Shown in pieces: positions 17,643 to 26,143 of a DNA stretch of 64,000 nt. The translations under genes were made by a program, and so were the position numbers. The notes under the pieces were generated by a model that was not told where the DNA came from, did not search any database, and saw nothing but the letters and a program-made list of their open reading frames with translations. Positions within the stretch are counted from its first letter, which is position 1; the number at the start of each line of letters is the position of its first letter. Source of the stretch: Streptomyces cellulosae (lineage in GTDB: Bacteria; Actinomycetota; Actinomycetes; Streptomycetales; Streptomycetaceae); assembly GCF_000721105.1 (NCBI RefSeq), contig NZ_JOEV01000001.1:310001-374000 (forward strand), read 5' to 3'.

Positions 17643-18392
17643 ATGGAACACCTCACCCTGGAAACTCTGGGCCTGGCCGAGGCGCCGCGCGATCACCCGC
17701 TGCTCTATCCGGGCGTGTGGCCGCGGGAGTCCGGGCTTCTCGACGGTGACCGGATGCTGCCCCTCGACGTCCTCGTCCACCCGGGCCGCACGCCCGTCCT
17801 GGCCGTGGGCTCCAACGCCTCCCCGGCCCAACTGCGGCACAAGATGGCGGAGTCCGGGATCAGGTCGCCGATCCCGATGGTCAAGGCCCGGGTCACCGGC
17901 CTCGACGTGGGTGTCTCCGCACACGTCAGCCGCCTCGGATATGTGTCCGCCTCACCCGTGGAAGCGCCGGGAACCGTGCGGGAGTTGTTCGTCACGTGGC
18001 TGGACGACGAGCAGCTCGCGGTGATCGACGCGAGCGAAGGCGTACCGCTGCCCAACGGCAACTACCGCCGCGCCTGGCTGCCCGCGCCCGACGTGCGCAT
18101 CGAACCGGCGCCGGGCGTGGTTCTCCCGGGCGCGTACGTGTACGTCAACCGCCACGGCGTCCTGCACGACGGCACCGGCGCGCCCCGCACCCACCCGGGT
18201 CAGCGCCCGCTGCTCACCGAACTCCTCGTCGGCTCGGTCCGGTTGAGGAAGCTCTTCGGGGTCACTCCCGAGGAGTTCTGCGCCCGGGCACGGGCCGACC
18301 GACGGCTGTGCGAGCGGGGCACCCGGCTGTTCAAGGACGAGAAGCTGGTGACGGCTTCGGGGCTGGAGCGGTACCCGGGGGCCGGGAGCTGA
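17643..18392 (+). CDS. Uncharacterised protein with gamma-glutamylcyclotransferase-like (GGCT) motif
   Basis: 249 residues starting 7 bp after the LacI stop, so probably co-transcribed with it. PVLAVGSNASPAQLRHKM (about residues 56-72) resembles the YGSN-x-L substrate loop of GGCT/AIG2-like proteins, and ELFVTWLDDEQLAVIDASEG fits the later Glu-containing part of that fold. The match is partial, so the enzyme class is a suggestion. There is no signal peptide or membrane segment. I know conserved Streptomyces proteins of this kind but no experimental function. Confidence 0.65.
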   Translation: MEHLTLETLGLAEAPRDHPLLYPGVWPRESGLLDGDRMLPLDVLVHPGRTPVLAVGSNASPAQLRHKMAESGIRSPIPMVKARVTGLDVGVSAHVSRLGYVSASPVEAPGTVRELFVTWLDDEQLAVIDASEGVPLPNGNYRRAWLPAPDVRIEPAPGVVLPGAYVYVNRHGVLHDGTGAPRTHPGQRPLLTELLVGSVRLRKLFGVTPEEFCARARADRRLCERGTRLFKDEKLVTASGLERYPGAGS

Positions 18393-18397
18393 GGGAA

Positions 18398-18418
18398 GGG
18401 GCCGGCTTCCGGCGCCCC
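18398..18418. terminator. GC-rich hairpin between convergent genes
   Basis: GGGG (18398-18401) and CCGG pair with CCGG and CCCC around a CTT loop, with a 2-nt bulge. It lies 6 bp past one stop and 42 bp from the convergent kinase stop, so it may end transcription from the plus strand. Confidence 0.4.
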
Positions 18419-18459
18419 GTGAACAGGGCGGCGGGACGAGCGGGTCGTGCCGATGGCGT

Positions 18460-20748
18460 TCAGCAGACGGGGAGTCCGGGGACCGGGGCGTCGTTGTCGC
18501 CGCCCTTGAGGTAGACGTCGCTGACGTAGACCTTCGTGTTGCCGCTGTCGTCGTCCGTCTTCGCCCACCAGACGTTGGTCCACTGGCCGTATGTCTCGCG
18601 GCGGCCCAGGTTCTGCTGGCAGTAGAAGTAGTTGGTACCCGCGTTGAGGATGCCGGCCTCGGTGCCGGAGGCGGTGTAGGACTTGGCGGTGCGCGACACC
18701 TCGCAATTGAACCTGCCGCCGCCGATGGAGTGGCAGGACGCGGCCGGCGTCGTCGCGCCACCACCGGAACCGCCGCCTTCGGTGGTGCCCGCACCCGGGG
18801 CCGTGGCCGTGGCCGGTCCGGAGGCGGTGCCCCGGTCGGTGGGCTCCGCCTCGTTCTCGGCGGCCCAGGACGTCTTCGTCGCGGCCGGGTTCTTCCCGTC
18901 TTTCCGTTGGGCGGGCCCGGGGGTGTCCGAGCGTCGGGCGTCGGTACGGTCGGCCGCCGAGGAGGTGACGGACGGTGCCTTGGGCTGTGCCCCGGCTTCG
19001 GCGTCGCCCCCGTCGCCCAGCAGCACGACGGTGCCAACGGCGGCCACGAGCACGACGCCCACGGCCGCGACGGTGAGGAGGACCCTGCCTTTGCGGCGGG
19101 AGGAAGCGGGGGCGGAGGTGGGGGTGGAGGCGGAGGGTGAGGTGGGCGTCGAGGCGGCGGAACCGGAAGCGGAGGTGGGGTTGGTGGCGGCCGGGTCCGG
19201 CGCGGTGGGCCCGGAGGGGACGGTGGCGGCCGGGTCCGGCGCGGTGGGCCCGGAGGGGACGGTGACGGCCGGGTCCGGCGCGGTGGGCCCGGAGGGGACG
19301 GTGACGGCCGGGTCCGATCCGGCGGGGGCGGAGGGGCCGAAGACGTGCGTGGGCGCTCCGTCTTGGCCACCGGGGCCCGCCTGGGCTGCCGCACCGACCG
19401 GTCCGGGAGCACCCGTCCGAGGATCTGCGGCACCAGCCTGCCCGGTGGCGTCCGCCCGACCGGTCGAGCCCGTCGTACCGGTCGGACCCGCATCACCGGC
19501 AGGCCCCGGCCGGCCCGCCGGCCCAGTCCCACCGGAAGAGCCCACCTGAACAGCGGGACGCCCATGGCCGGACACCACCGCCGGCGCCGTCGACCCGGGC
19601 TGACCAGCAGCCGCTGCCTGCCCCGCCGACCCGGCCTGCCCGGAAGTTCCCACCTGACCGGAAGAGCCCACCTGACCGGCCAGCCCGACCTGACCAGCAG
19701 CCCCCGTCCTGCCAGTCGCTCCACCCGCCCCCGCCGCCTCCCCGGTCCTCGCCCCGGCAGGGCCTGCCGGCTCCATGGGTCCGGACCCCGGTGGCACCGC
19801 CGGAGCGCTCGGCTCCCTGCCGAGTCGCTCGGTATGCGCAAAGCCTCGCAACGTCGTGGTCGGGGTGTCCGTCGCGGCGGCGTCGGCCACTGTCCAGAGC
19901 AGGTCGCGGGCTTCCTCGGCTCCTGGGCGGGACTCGGGGCGTTTGTCCAGGAGGCGCTGGAGGAGGGGGCCGAGGGGGCCTGCGAGGTGGGGCTCGGGCA
20001 CGGGCTCGGTGACGATGGCGGTGAGGGTGGAGAACGTCGACGTACGGCGGAAGGGCGCGGAGCCCTCCACGGCCGCGAACAGCGTGGCTCCGAGGGCCCA
20101 GACGTCGGAGGCGGGGCCCGGGTCGGCGCCCTGGGCGCGTTCGGGCGCCAAGTAGTCCAGGGAGCCGACGAGTTCGCCGCTGCGGGTGAGGCGGGTGGCG
20201 GAGCCGTCGCCCGGGTCGTCCATGGCGGCGATTCCGAAGTCGGTCAGGAGGACCCGGCCCGACCGGTCGAGCAGGATGTTGCCGGGCTTCACGTCCCGGT
20301 GCAGGACGCCCGCACGGTGGGCGGCGGCCAGCGCGTCCAGCACCTCGGCGCCGATGCCGGCCACCTCGCGCGGGTCGAGGGTGCCTCGCTCGCGCAGGAC
20401 GTCGTCCAAGGACGGGCCGTCCACCAGCTCCATGACGATCAGCGGACGGCCGTCGATCTCGGCCACGTCGTGTACGGCCACCACGCCGGGATGGCGCACC
20501 CGGGCCGCCGCGCGCGCCTCTCGTTGCATCCGCAGCCGCAGACCGGCCAGTTCGGGCCCGTCGGCGTCGGTGTAGGTACGCAGTTCCTTGACCGCGACCT
20601 CACGTCCGAGCACCTCGTCGACGGCCCGCCACACCACGCCCATTCCACCGCGCCCGAGCTGGGCCACGACGCGATAGCGCCCGGCCAGCAACCGTCCGGC
20701 CGCCTCACCCGACCCCTGCTGCCCCTGCCCGTACTCCCCCGAAGACAC
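18460..20748 (-). CDS. Transmembrane serine/threonine protein kinase with collagen-like linker and extracytoplasmic Cys domain
   Basis: 762 residues. Kinase domain: G-loop LGRGGMGVVW (31-40), Lys54, HRDVKPGN (150-157), DFG (170-172), APE near 201. A long juxtamembrane region follows with two Gly-X-Y collagen-like tracts (about 342-378 and 407-434) and three-plus copies of a 13-residue DPAVTVPSGPTAP unit (about 478-520). One transmembrane helix (about 555-577) leads to a 185-residue outer part: an Ala/Thr/Gly linker, then about 90 residues with four Cys ending PVPGLPVC. That domain is not PASTA; it probably senses an external cue. The GTG at 20748 has weak ribosome-site support. Confidence 0.93.
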   Translation of the reverse strand: MSSGEYGQGQQGSGEAAGRLLAGRYRVVAQLGRGGMGVVWRAVDEVLGREVAVKELRTYTDADGPELAGLRLRMQREARAAARVRHPGVVAVHDVAEIDGRPLIVMELVDGPSLDDVLRERGTLDPREVAGIGAEVLDALAAAHRAGVLHRDVKPGNILLDRSGRVLLTDFGIAAMDDPGDGSATRLTRSGELVGSLDYLAPERAQGADPGPASDVWALGATLFAAVEGSAPFRRTSTFSTLTAIVTEPVPEPHLAGPLGPLLQRLLDKRPESRPGAEEARDLLWTVADAAATDTPTTTLRGFAHTERLGREPSAPAVPPGSGPMEPAGPAGARTGEAAGAGGATGRTGAAGQVGLAGQVGSSGQVGTSGQAGSAGQAAAAGQPGSTAPAVVSGHGRPAVQVGSSGGTGPAGRPGPAGDAGPTGTTGSTGRADATGQAGAADPRTGAPGPVGAAAQAGPGGQDGAPTHVFGPSAPAGSDPAVTVPSGPTAPDPAVTVPSGPTAPDPAATVPSGPTAPDPAATNPTSASGSAASTPTSPSASTPTSAPASSRRKGRVLLTVAAVGVVLVAAVGTVVLLGDGGDAEAGAQPKAPSVTSSAADRTDARRSDTPGPAQRKDGKNPAATKTSWAAENEAEPTDRGTASGPATATAPGAGTTEGGGSGGGATTPAASCHSIGGGRFNCEVSRTAKSYTASGTEAGILNAGTNYFYCQQNLGRRETYGQWTNVWWAKTDDDSGNTKVYVSDVYLKGGDNDAPVPGLPVC
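19187..19317 (-). repeat. 39-bp in-frame tandem repeat (3.4 copies) in the kinase gene
   Basis: Units start at 19187, 19226, 19265 and 19304 (partial). They encode the 13-residue Pro/Ala/Thr/Val repeats of the kinase linker. Near-identity at the DNA level indicates recent expansion by slippage or unequal exchange. Confidence 0.9.
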
Positions 20749-20848
20749 CGCAGCCCCGTTCCTGTGACACGTCCGTGAGTGACGTACAGCCTACGGGTCG
20801 GGCGTGACGGCACCAGTCGGTGGTTGCGGCTGTGACAGGTCCGCTACG

Positions 20849-22159
20849 TCAGGGCCGCTCCGTCGAGACCGTCAGGTCGGCGCGCCGGGGCGTCGCGAAG
20901 GCCTCCAGGTCGGCGCGGGTCAGGCCGCTGAGGCGGGCGACCTCGGCGATGTCGAGGGCGCCGCAGTCCAGGCCGCGCAGCAGATAGCCGCTGAGCGCCT
21001 TGGCGGTGGCGGGTTCGTCCATGACGTCGCCGCCGGTGCGGTTGGCGTACCGGGAAAGGCGGGCGGCGGCCTGTTCGAAGCCCTCGCGGTAGAAGGCGAA
21101 GACAGCCGCGTACCGGGTGGGGATGTGGCCGGGGTGCATGTCCCAGCCCTGGTAGTAGGCGCGGGCCAGGGCGCGGCGGGTGAGACCGTAGTGCAGCCGC
21201 CAGGCGTCGTGGACCTTGGCGGTGGGGCCGACGGGCAGGACGTTGGTGGAGCCGTCCGACACGCGGACGCCGGTGCCGGCGGCCGCGACCTGCATGACCG
21301 CCTTGGCGTGGTCGGCGGCCGGGTGGTCACTGGCCTGGTGGGCGGCGGACACGCCGAGGCAGGCGCTGTAGTCGAAGGTTCCGTAGTGGAGCCCCGTGGC
21401 GCGGCCCTCGGCGGCCTGGATCATCCGGGCGACGGTGGCGGTGCCGTCGGCGGCGAGGACGGCCTGGCTGGTCTCGATCTGGATCTCGAAGCCGATCCGT
21501 CCGGGCTCCAGTCCGCGCGCCTTCTCGAACGCCTCCAGGAGCCGCACCATGGCGGTGACCTGCTCGGGATACGTCACCTTCGGCAGCGTCAGCACCAACC
21601 CGTCGGGCAGGCCGCCGGCCTCCGTCAGGCCGGTGAGGAAGATGTCCAGGGTGCGGATGCCGCGGTCACGGACGGGCGCCTCCATGCACTTCATGCGGAT
21701 GCCCATGTACGGGGCCGCCGTGCCGTCCTCGTACGCCCGTGCGATCAGCCGCGCCGCGCGGGCCGCCGCCTCGTCCTCCTCGGCGTCCGGACGCCCGCCG
21801 TAGCCGTCCTCGAAGTCGACGCGCAGGTCCTCGACGGGTTCGCGCTCCAGCTTGGCCCGGACGCGGGAGTGGACCGGCTCGGCGAGTTCGTCGGACAGAC
21901 CGAGAACGGCGGCGAAGGAAGCGGCGTCCGGGGCGTGTTCGTCGAGGGCGGCGAGGGCCCGGTCGCCCCAGGAGCGGATGGTGTCGGCGGCGAAGACGTC
22001 GCCGGGGACGTAGACCGTGTGCACGGGCTGGCGGGTGCCGGGGTCCCCGGGGTAGCGGCGCTCCAACTCGGCGTCGACGGGTGCGAGGGAGGCGCTGATC
22101 TCCTCGCTGACCGCGCCGGCGAGGCTCGTCGCCACTCGCTCCTGCTGGCCCTGACCCAT
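20849..22159 (-). CDS. DUF6986 family protein (HpcH/HpaI aldolase / citrate lyase beta-like; often called phosphoenolpyruvate kinase)
   Basis: 436 residues. Aldolase-superfamily signatures visible are LRVDFEDGYG (acidic metal-ligand region), GIRMKCMEAPVRDRGIRTLDIFL, LPKVTYPEQV and IGFEIQIETSQAVL (Glu ligand), followed by LHYGTFDYSAC. The fold suggests cleavage or formation of a C-C bond in a 2-oxo acid or malate/glyoxylate-type substrate, but no activity is established to my knowledge. The ATG at 22159 follows GGAGAGG. A TTCCG-N5-CGGAA element lies 18 bp upstream. Monocistronic and divergent from a secreted phosphatase-like gene. Confidence 0.85.
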   Translation of the reverse strand: MGQGQQERVATSLAGAVSEEISASLAPVDAELERRYPGDPGTRQPVHTVYVPGDVFAADTIRSWGDRALAALDEHAPDAASFAAVLGLSDELAEPVHSRVRAKLEREPVEDLRVDFEDGYGGRPDAEEDEAAARAARLIARAYEDGTAAPYMGIRMKCMEAPVRDRGIRTLDIFLTGLTEAGGLPDGLVLTLPKVTYPEQVTAMVRLLEAFEKARGLEPGRIGFEIQIETSQAVLAADGTATVARMIQAAEGRATGLHYGTFDYSACLGVSAAHQASDHPAADHAKAVMQVAAAGTGVRVSDGSTNVLPVGPTAKVHDAWRLHYGLTRRALARAYYQGWDMHPGHIPTRYAAVFAFYREGFEQAAARLSRYANRTGGDVMDEPATAKALSGYLLRGLDCGALDIAEVARLSGLTRADLEAFATPRRADLTVSTERP

Positions 22160-22176
22160 CCCGCACCTCTCCCGTT

Positions 22177-22191
22177 TTCCGCTGTACGGAA
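22177..22191. promoter_or_regulatory. Inverted repeat TTCCG-N5-CGGAA upstream of DUF6986 gene
   Basis: The 15-bp element sits 18-32 bp upstream of the DUF6986 ATG, overlapping the likely promoter. The half-sites resemble operators of IclR-family regulators, which in Streptomyces govern allantoin, glyoxylate and aromatic catabolism. No IclR gene is present in the window. Confidence 0.6.
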
Positions 22192-22361
22192 TCAACAATC
22201 CGTAGAACGAAGCTATCCGTGAAGCTTCCCGCTGGTCAACACCCCGCCCGCACCCTGCCCACCGCCTGACTCACCGCGTTCCCTGGCACTGCCAAGAACC
22301 TCCAGGCCCCCTTTCGCACTTCGGTCCGCACCTTCATCCTGAGCCTTCGGGAGGGATTCAC

Positions 22362-23255
22362 ATGGGGAACAGGACCAGCATGACGCGTCGCATGAGCCTG
22401 AGAACCGCGGTGGCCACCGCGCTCACCGTCCCGTTGCTCGGCGCGCTGCCGGCCTCGGCCGCCAAAGCGGGAGGGCGCCGCCTGGACGTCATGACGTTCA
22501 ACCTGCGCTTCGCGAGCACCACCGAGCCCAACAGCTGGGCGGCCCGCCGTCCGGTGATGCGCGCACTGTTGCACCACGGGGCACCCGACGTCATCGGCAC
22601 CCAGGAGGGCCTCTACCAGCAACTGCGCGACATCCGCGCCGACCTGGGATCGCACTACGACTGGATCGGCACCGGCCGCGAGGGCGGCAGCCACGACGAG
22701 GCCGTGGCGATCTTCTTCGACACCCGCCGTCTGGCCCCGACCGAGCACGACACCTTCTGGCTGTCCGACACGCCCAGAGTGATCGGCTCGAACACCTGGG
22801 GCGCCTCCCTTCCCCGTATCGCCACCTGGGTCCGCTTCCGCGACCTGCGCGACGGCGGGCGGGAGTTCCACGTGCTCAACACCCACTTCGACCACCTGAG
22901 CCAGTACGCACGCGTGCGTGCCGCATCACTCGTCGGGGCTCGGCTGGCGGAGCTCGACCGTTCGTTGCCGATCGTCGTCACGGGCGACTTCAACGCCACG
23001 GCCCACAAGAACGAGGCCTACGACACCCTCCTGGGCGCCGGACTCGTCGACACCTGGGACACGGCGGCCGAGCGCGGCCCGCTGTACGGGACCTTCCACG
23101 GCTACCGACTGCTGACGCCGGACGGCGACCGCATCGACTGGATCCTCACCACGCCGGGCGTCACGGCTCACGAGGCGTCGATCAACACCTTCCAGCGCGA
23201 CGGCCAGTTCCCGAGCGACCACCTGCCGGTGCAGGCCTCACTGACCCTGGGATGA
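22362..23255 (+). CDS. Secreted endonuclease/exonuclease/phosphatase (EEP) family protein
   Basis: 297 residues with a signal peptide (residues 1-34, RRMSLRTAVATALTVPLLGALPASA). Catalytic features of the DNase I-like fold are VMTFNLRFAS (Asn), IGTQEGL (Glu metal ligand), LNTHFDHLSQYARVRAA (His), VVTGDFNATAHK (Asp-x-Asn) and the terminal FPSDHLPVQA (Asp-His). Members hydrolyse phosphodiester or phosphomonoester bonds; similar Streptomyces proteins are annotated as extracellular phosphatases or nucleases, and the exact substrate is not visible. Divergent from the DUF6986 gene. Confidence 0.9.
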   Translation: MGNRTSMTRRMSLRTAVATALTVPLLGALPASAAKAGGRRLDVMTFNLRFASTTEPNSWAARRPVMRALLHHGAPDVIGTQEGLYQQLRDIRADLGSHYDWIGTGREGGSHDEAVAIFFDTRRLAPTEHDTFWLSDTPRVIGSNTWGASLPRIATWVRFRDLRDGGREFHVLNTHFDHLSQYARVRAASLVGARLAELDRSLPIVVTGDFNATAHKNEAYDTLLGAGLVDTWDTAAERGPLYGTFHGYRLLTPDGDRIDWILTTPGVTAHEASINTFQRDGQFPSDHLPVQASLTLG

Positions 23256-23257
23256 GC

Positions 23258-23302
23258 CGAGGCCCCCGTGTCCGCCGGAAGGAAGCGGTCACGGGGGCCT
23301 CG
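23258..23302. terminator. Bidirectional terminator between EEP and etfA
   Basis: A 13-bp perfect stem pairs 23258-23270 (CGAGGCCCCCGTG) with 23290-23302. The loop contains a nested CCGC/GCGG stem. It starts 3 bp after the EEP stop and faces the convergent etfA end, so it can serve both genes. Confidence 0.8.
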
Positions 23303-23368
23303 TACACCCGCGGTACACCGGGAGCACCCGGAGCACCCGAGAGGATCCGAGGTGAACCCGAGTCGGGA

Positions 23369-24331
23369 TCAGCCCTTGCGGGTCTTGATCTCCTCGGTGA
23401 GCTGCGGGACGACGTCGAAGAGGTCGCCGACCACGCCGTAGTCGACCAGGTCGAAGATCGGGGCCTCGGCGTCCTTGTTGACGGCCACGATGGTCTTCGA
23501 GGTCTGCATGCCGGCCCGGTGCTGGATCGCGCCGGAGATGCCGTTGGCGATGTACAGCTGCGGCGAGACCGACTTGCCGGTCTGGCCGACCTGGTTGGTG
23601 TGCGGGTACCAGCCCGCGTCCACCGCCGCCCGCGAGGCACCGACGGCCGCGCCGAGGGAGTCGGCCAGCGCCTCGATGACCGCGAAGTTCTCCGCGCCGT
23701 TGACGCCACGGCCACCGGAGACCACGATCGCGGCCTCGGTCAGCTCCGGACGCCCGGTCGACTCGCGCGGCGTACGCCCGGTGACCTTCGTGCCGGTCGC
23801 CTGCGCGGAGAAGGTGACCGACAGGGCCTCGACCGCCCCCGCGGCCGGAGCGGCCTCCACGGCAGCGCTGTTGGGCTTGACCGTGATGACCGGGGTGCCC
23901 TTGGCCACCCGGGACTTGGTGGTGAAGGAGGCGGCGAACACCGACTGGGTGGCCACCGGGCCCTCGTCGCCGGCCTCCAGGTCGACGGCGTCGGTGATGA
24001 TGCCGGAGCCGAGGCGCAGCGCCAGCCGGGCGGCGATCTCCTTGCCCTCCGCGGAGGACGGGACCAGCACGGCGGCCGGGGAGACGGCGGCGACGGCGGC
24101 CTGCAGCGCGTCCACCTTCGGGACGACCAGGTACTCGCCGTACTCGGACGCGTCGTCGGTGAGGACCTTGACCGCGCCGTGCTCGGCGAGGGCGGCGGCC
24201 GTGTCGGCGGCGCCGTTGCCGAGGGCGACCGCGACCGGTTCACCGATGCGACGGGCGAGGGTCAGCAGTTCGAGGGTGGGCTTGCGGACGGCACCGTCCA
24301 CGTGGTCGACGTAGACGAGAACTTCAGCCAT
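23369..24331 (-). CDS. etfA: Electron transfer flavoprotein alpha subunit
   Basis: 320 residues. The N-terminal half begins [13 protein letters not shown] and is a Rossmann-like domain. The C-terminal FAD domain is clear: [36 protein letters not shown] (FAD loop), [29 protein letters not shown] and [27 protein letters not shown]. With EtfB it forms the FAD/AMP heterodimer that takes electrons from acyl-CoA and related dehydrogenases and passes them to ETF:quinone oxidoreductase. It lies 51 bp downstream of etfB in one operon. Confidence 0.96.
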   Translation of the reverse strand: MAEVLVYVDHVDGAVRKPTLELLTLARRIGEPVAVALGNGAADTAAALAEHGAVKVLTDDASEYGEYLVVPKVDALQAAVAAVSPAAVLVPSSAEGKEIAARLALRLGSGIITDAVDLEAGDEGPVATQSVFAASFTTKSRVAKGTPVITVKPNSAAVEAAPAAGAVEALSVTFSAQATGTKVTGRTPRESTGRPELTEAAIVVSGGRGVNGAENFAVIEALADSLGAAVGASRAAVDAGWYPHTNQVGQTGKSVSPQLYIANGISGAIQHRAGMQTSKTIVAVNKDAEAPIFDLVDYGVVGDLFDVVPQLTEEIKTRKG

Positions 24332-24382
24332 GGGATTGCACTCCTGCTTGCGAAAGGTGAGGGGCGGTCAGCGACGTCGCGC

Positions 24383-25171
24383 TCAGATGAACTTCTGGCT
24401 CGCGAGGAACTCGGCGAGCTGCTTGCCGCCCTCGCCCTCGTCCTTGACGATCGTGCCGGCCGTGCGGGCCGGACGCTCGGTCGCGGAGTCGACGACCGTG
24501 TAGGAGCCCTCCAGACCGACGTCCTCGGCGTCCAGGTCCAGATCCGACAGGTCCCAGGCCTCCACCGGCTTCTTCTTGGCCGCCATGATGCCCTTGAAGG
24601 ACGGGTACCGCGCCTCGCCCGACTGGTCGGTGACGGACACGACGGCCGGGAGGGAGGCCTCCAGCTGCTCGCTGGCGGCGTCGCCGTCGCGGCGGCCCTT
24701 GACCGTGCCGTCCTCGACGGAGACCTCGGACAGCAGCGTCACCTGCGGCACACCCAGACGCTCGGCCAGCAGTGCCGGTACGACACCCATGGTGCCGTCC
24801 GTGGACGCCATGCCGGAGATCACCAGGTCGTAGCCGGCCTTCTCGATCGCCTTCGCCAGCACCAGCGAGGTGCCGATGGCGTCGGTGCCGTGCAGGTCGT
24901 CGTCCTCGACGTGGATGGCCTTGTCGGCGCCCATGGACAGCGCCTTGCGCAGCGCGTCCTTGGCATCCTCCGGGCCCACGGTCAGGACGGTGACCTCGAC
25001 GTCGTCGTCGGAGTTCTCGGAGACCTGCAGCGCCTGCTCGACCGCGTACTCGTCCAGCTCGGAGAGCAGACCGTCCACGTCGTCCCGGTCGACGGTCAGG
25101 TCATCGGCGAAGTGCCGGTCGCCAGTGGCGTCGGGCACGTACTTCACAGTGACAATGATCCTCAAGCTCAC
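24383..25171 (-). CDS. etfB: Electron transfer flavoprotein beta subunit
   Basis: 262 residues starting at a GTG (25171). MSLRIIVTVKYVPDATGDRHF and the signature AKAIEKAGYDLVISGMASTDGTMGVVPALLAE (AMP-binding and docking loop region) identify EtfB; the C-terminal helix ends QLAEFLASQKFI. First gene of the etfBA operon. Its 5' region contains a 7-bp stem-loop (25203-25221) close to the start and an AT-rich TAATAT further upstream that could be a -10 element. No neighbouring acyl-CoA dehydrogenase is adjacent. Confidence 0.96.
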   Translation of the reverse strand: MSLRIIVTVKYVPDATGDRHFADDLTVDRDDVDGLLSELDEYAVEQALQVSENSDDDVEVTVLTVGPEDAKDALRKALSMGADKAIHVEDDDLHGTDAIGTSLVLAKAIEKAGYDLVISGMASTDGTMGVVPALLAERLGVPQVTLLSEVSVEDGTVKGRRDGDAASEQLEASLPAVVSVTDQSGEARYPSFKGIMAAKKKPVEAWDLSDLDLDAEDVGLEGSYTVVDSATERPARTAGTIVKDEGEGGKQLAEFLASQKFI

Positions 25172-25202
25172 GCCGGCTCTCCTACTGCATCGTCATTTTT
25201 CG

Positions 25203-25221
25203 GCTGCCTCTTGCAGGCAGC
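25203..25221 (-). promoter_or_regulatory. Stem-loop in the etfB 5' leader
   Basis: GCTGCCT (25203-25209) pairs with AGGCAGC (25215-25221) around CTTGC, 31 bp upstream of the etfB GTG. It could influence translation or mRNA stability, or be incidental. Confidence 0.35.
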
Positions 25222-25379
25222 ATAGGCGCCTCAAGCGGCCGATCCCGGTCGGGGCGACCCACGCTCCGAACGAAATATTACTCGCCAGTACACCCAGTTC
25301 GTTCCCGCTAAGCAAGCGCTTTGAACTGTGACCTGTGCAACGCAGCGTAATCGGAACTCGACACCTTCGCAGCGGGAGT

Positions 25380-25411
25380 GGCCGCCGCCCGGCCGCGGTC
25401 GGGCGGCGGCC
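25380..25411. terminator. 12-bp perfect GC stem-loop downstream of flavin reductase gene
   Basis: GGCCGCCGCCCG (25380-25391) pairs exactly with CGGGCGGCGGCC (25400-25411) over an 8-nt loop, starting 15 bp after the minus-strand stop at 25427. Strong terminator candidate isolating the flavin reductase unit from etfBA. Confidence 0.8.
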
Positions 25412-25426
25412 GGCGGTCGGGTCCGT

Positions 25427-25936
25427 TCAGTCGCGCAGCCCGTTGAACCGCCCCTGGTGATAGAGGAGCGGGCGGCCGGGGCCGGTCGGGTCACCGAGGA
25501 CGACCTCGGCCAGCACGATGCGGTGGTCGCCGGCCGGCACCCGCGCGGCCACCCGGCACACCAGCCAGGCCAGGACGTCGTCGAGGACGGGCACACCCTC
25601 GGGACCCTCGCGCCAGGCGGTCGCCGCGCCGAAACGGTCGGCACCGCTGCGGGCGAAGGTGGCGGCCAGGTCCTGTTGGTGCTCGCCGAGCAGATGCACG
25701 CCGACATGCTCTGCCGAGGAGACCGCGGGCCAACTGGAGGCGCCCGTGCCGATCCCGAAGGAGAGCATCGGGGGTTCGGCGGAGACCGAGGTGAGGGAGG
25801 TGGCGGTGAAGCCGACCGGGCCGCCCTCGCCGCGCGCGGTGATCACGGCGACTCCCGCCGCGTGTCGCCGGAAGACGGAGCGCAACAGGTCGGGCGAGGC
25901 GAGCCGAGGGGTACCGAGGCCGGGCGTGGCCGTCAT
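25427..25936 (-). CDS. Flavin reductase family protein (FMN-binding split barrel)
   Basis: 169 residues. DLLRSVFRRHAAGVAVITARGEGGPVGFTATSLTSVSAEPPMLSF is the canonical FMN reductase core (GFTATS contacts FMN phosphate), followed by FGAATAWREGPEGVPVLDDVLAWLVCRV and a terminal LLYHQGRFNGL. Such enzymes supply reduced FMN to partner monooxygenases, for example in sulfonate or aromatic breakdown. The ATG at 25936 has AAGGA upstream. It is preceded 44 bp upstream by a Cys-containing leader ORF, which points to sulfur-dependent control. Confidence 0.9.
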   Translation of the reverse strand: MTATPGLGTPRLASPDLLRSVFRRHAAGVAVITARGEGGPVGFTATSLTSVSAEPPMLSFGIGTGASSWPAVSSAEHVGVHLLGEHQQDLAATFARSGADRFGAATAWREGPEGVPVLDDVLAWLVCRVAARVPAGDHRIVLAEVVLGDPTGPGRPLLYHQGRFNGLRD

Positions 25937-25980
25937 GGAGGTGTCCTTCTGCGAGGAGGGTCGTGGGCGTCCGTGGCTGC

Positions 25981-26061
25981 TCAACAGCTCGGACAGCGCG
26001 CGCTCGCGGTGCGGGCCAGATCGACATGGACCCGCCCGAAGAGAAGGAGTTCCGAAGGCAT
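25981..26061 (-). CDS. Cysteine-containing regulatory leader peptide upstream of flavin reductase
   Basis: A 26-codon ORF, too short for ordinary gene calls. After MPSELLL it carries R-x-H-V-D-L-x-R-x-x-S-A-x-C, which is the conserved core of short actinobacterial peptides annotated as putative leader peptides before sulfur-metabolism genes, and it ends C-P-S-C. Two Cys codons at the very end fit ribosome stalling or attenuation when Cys-tRNA is short. It lies 44 bp before the flavin reductase ATG, same strand. No Shine-Dalgarno is visible before its ATG, so translation may be leaderless. The longer frame to 26166 is rejected because it runs through repeat DNA. Confidence 0.7.
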   Translation of the reverse strand: MPSELLLFGRVHVDLARTASARCPSC

Positions 26062-26094
26062 ACGGTCAGGCTGACGATAGATGGTAAGCGCAGT

Positions 26095-26130
26095 CAAGTG
26101 CGTCCCTGTATACAAGTACGCCCCTGTATA
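26095..26130. repeat. Two tandem 18-bp direct repeats upstream of the leader peptide
   Basis: Copies 26095-26112 and 26113-26130 share 16 of 18 bases (minus-strand unit TATACAGGGGCGTACTTG; differences at two positions). They lie 34 bp upstream of the leader ATG in an otherwise AT-richer patch. Head-to-tail repeats of this length suit cooperative binding of a transcription factor. Confidence 0.7.
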
Positions 26131-26143
26131 TGGGAGATGCCTC

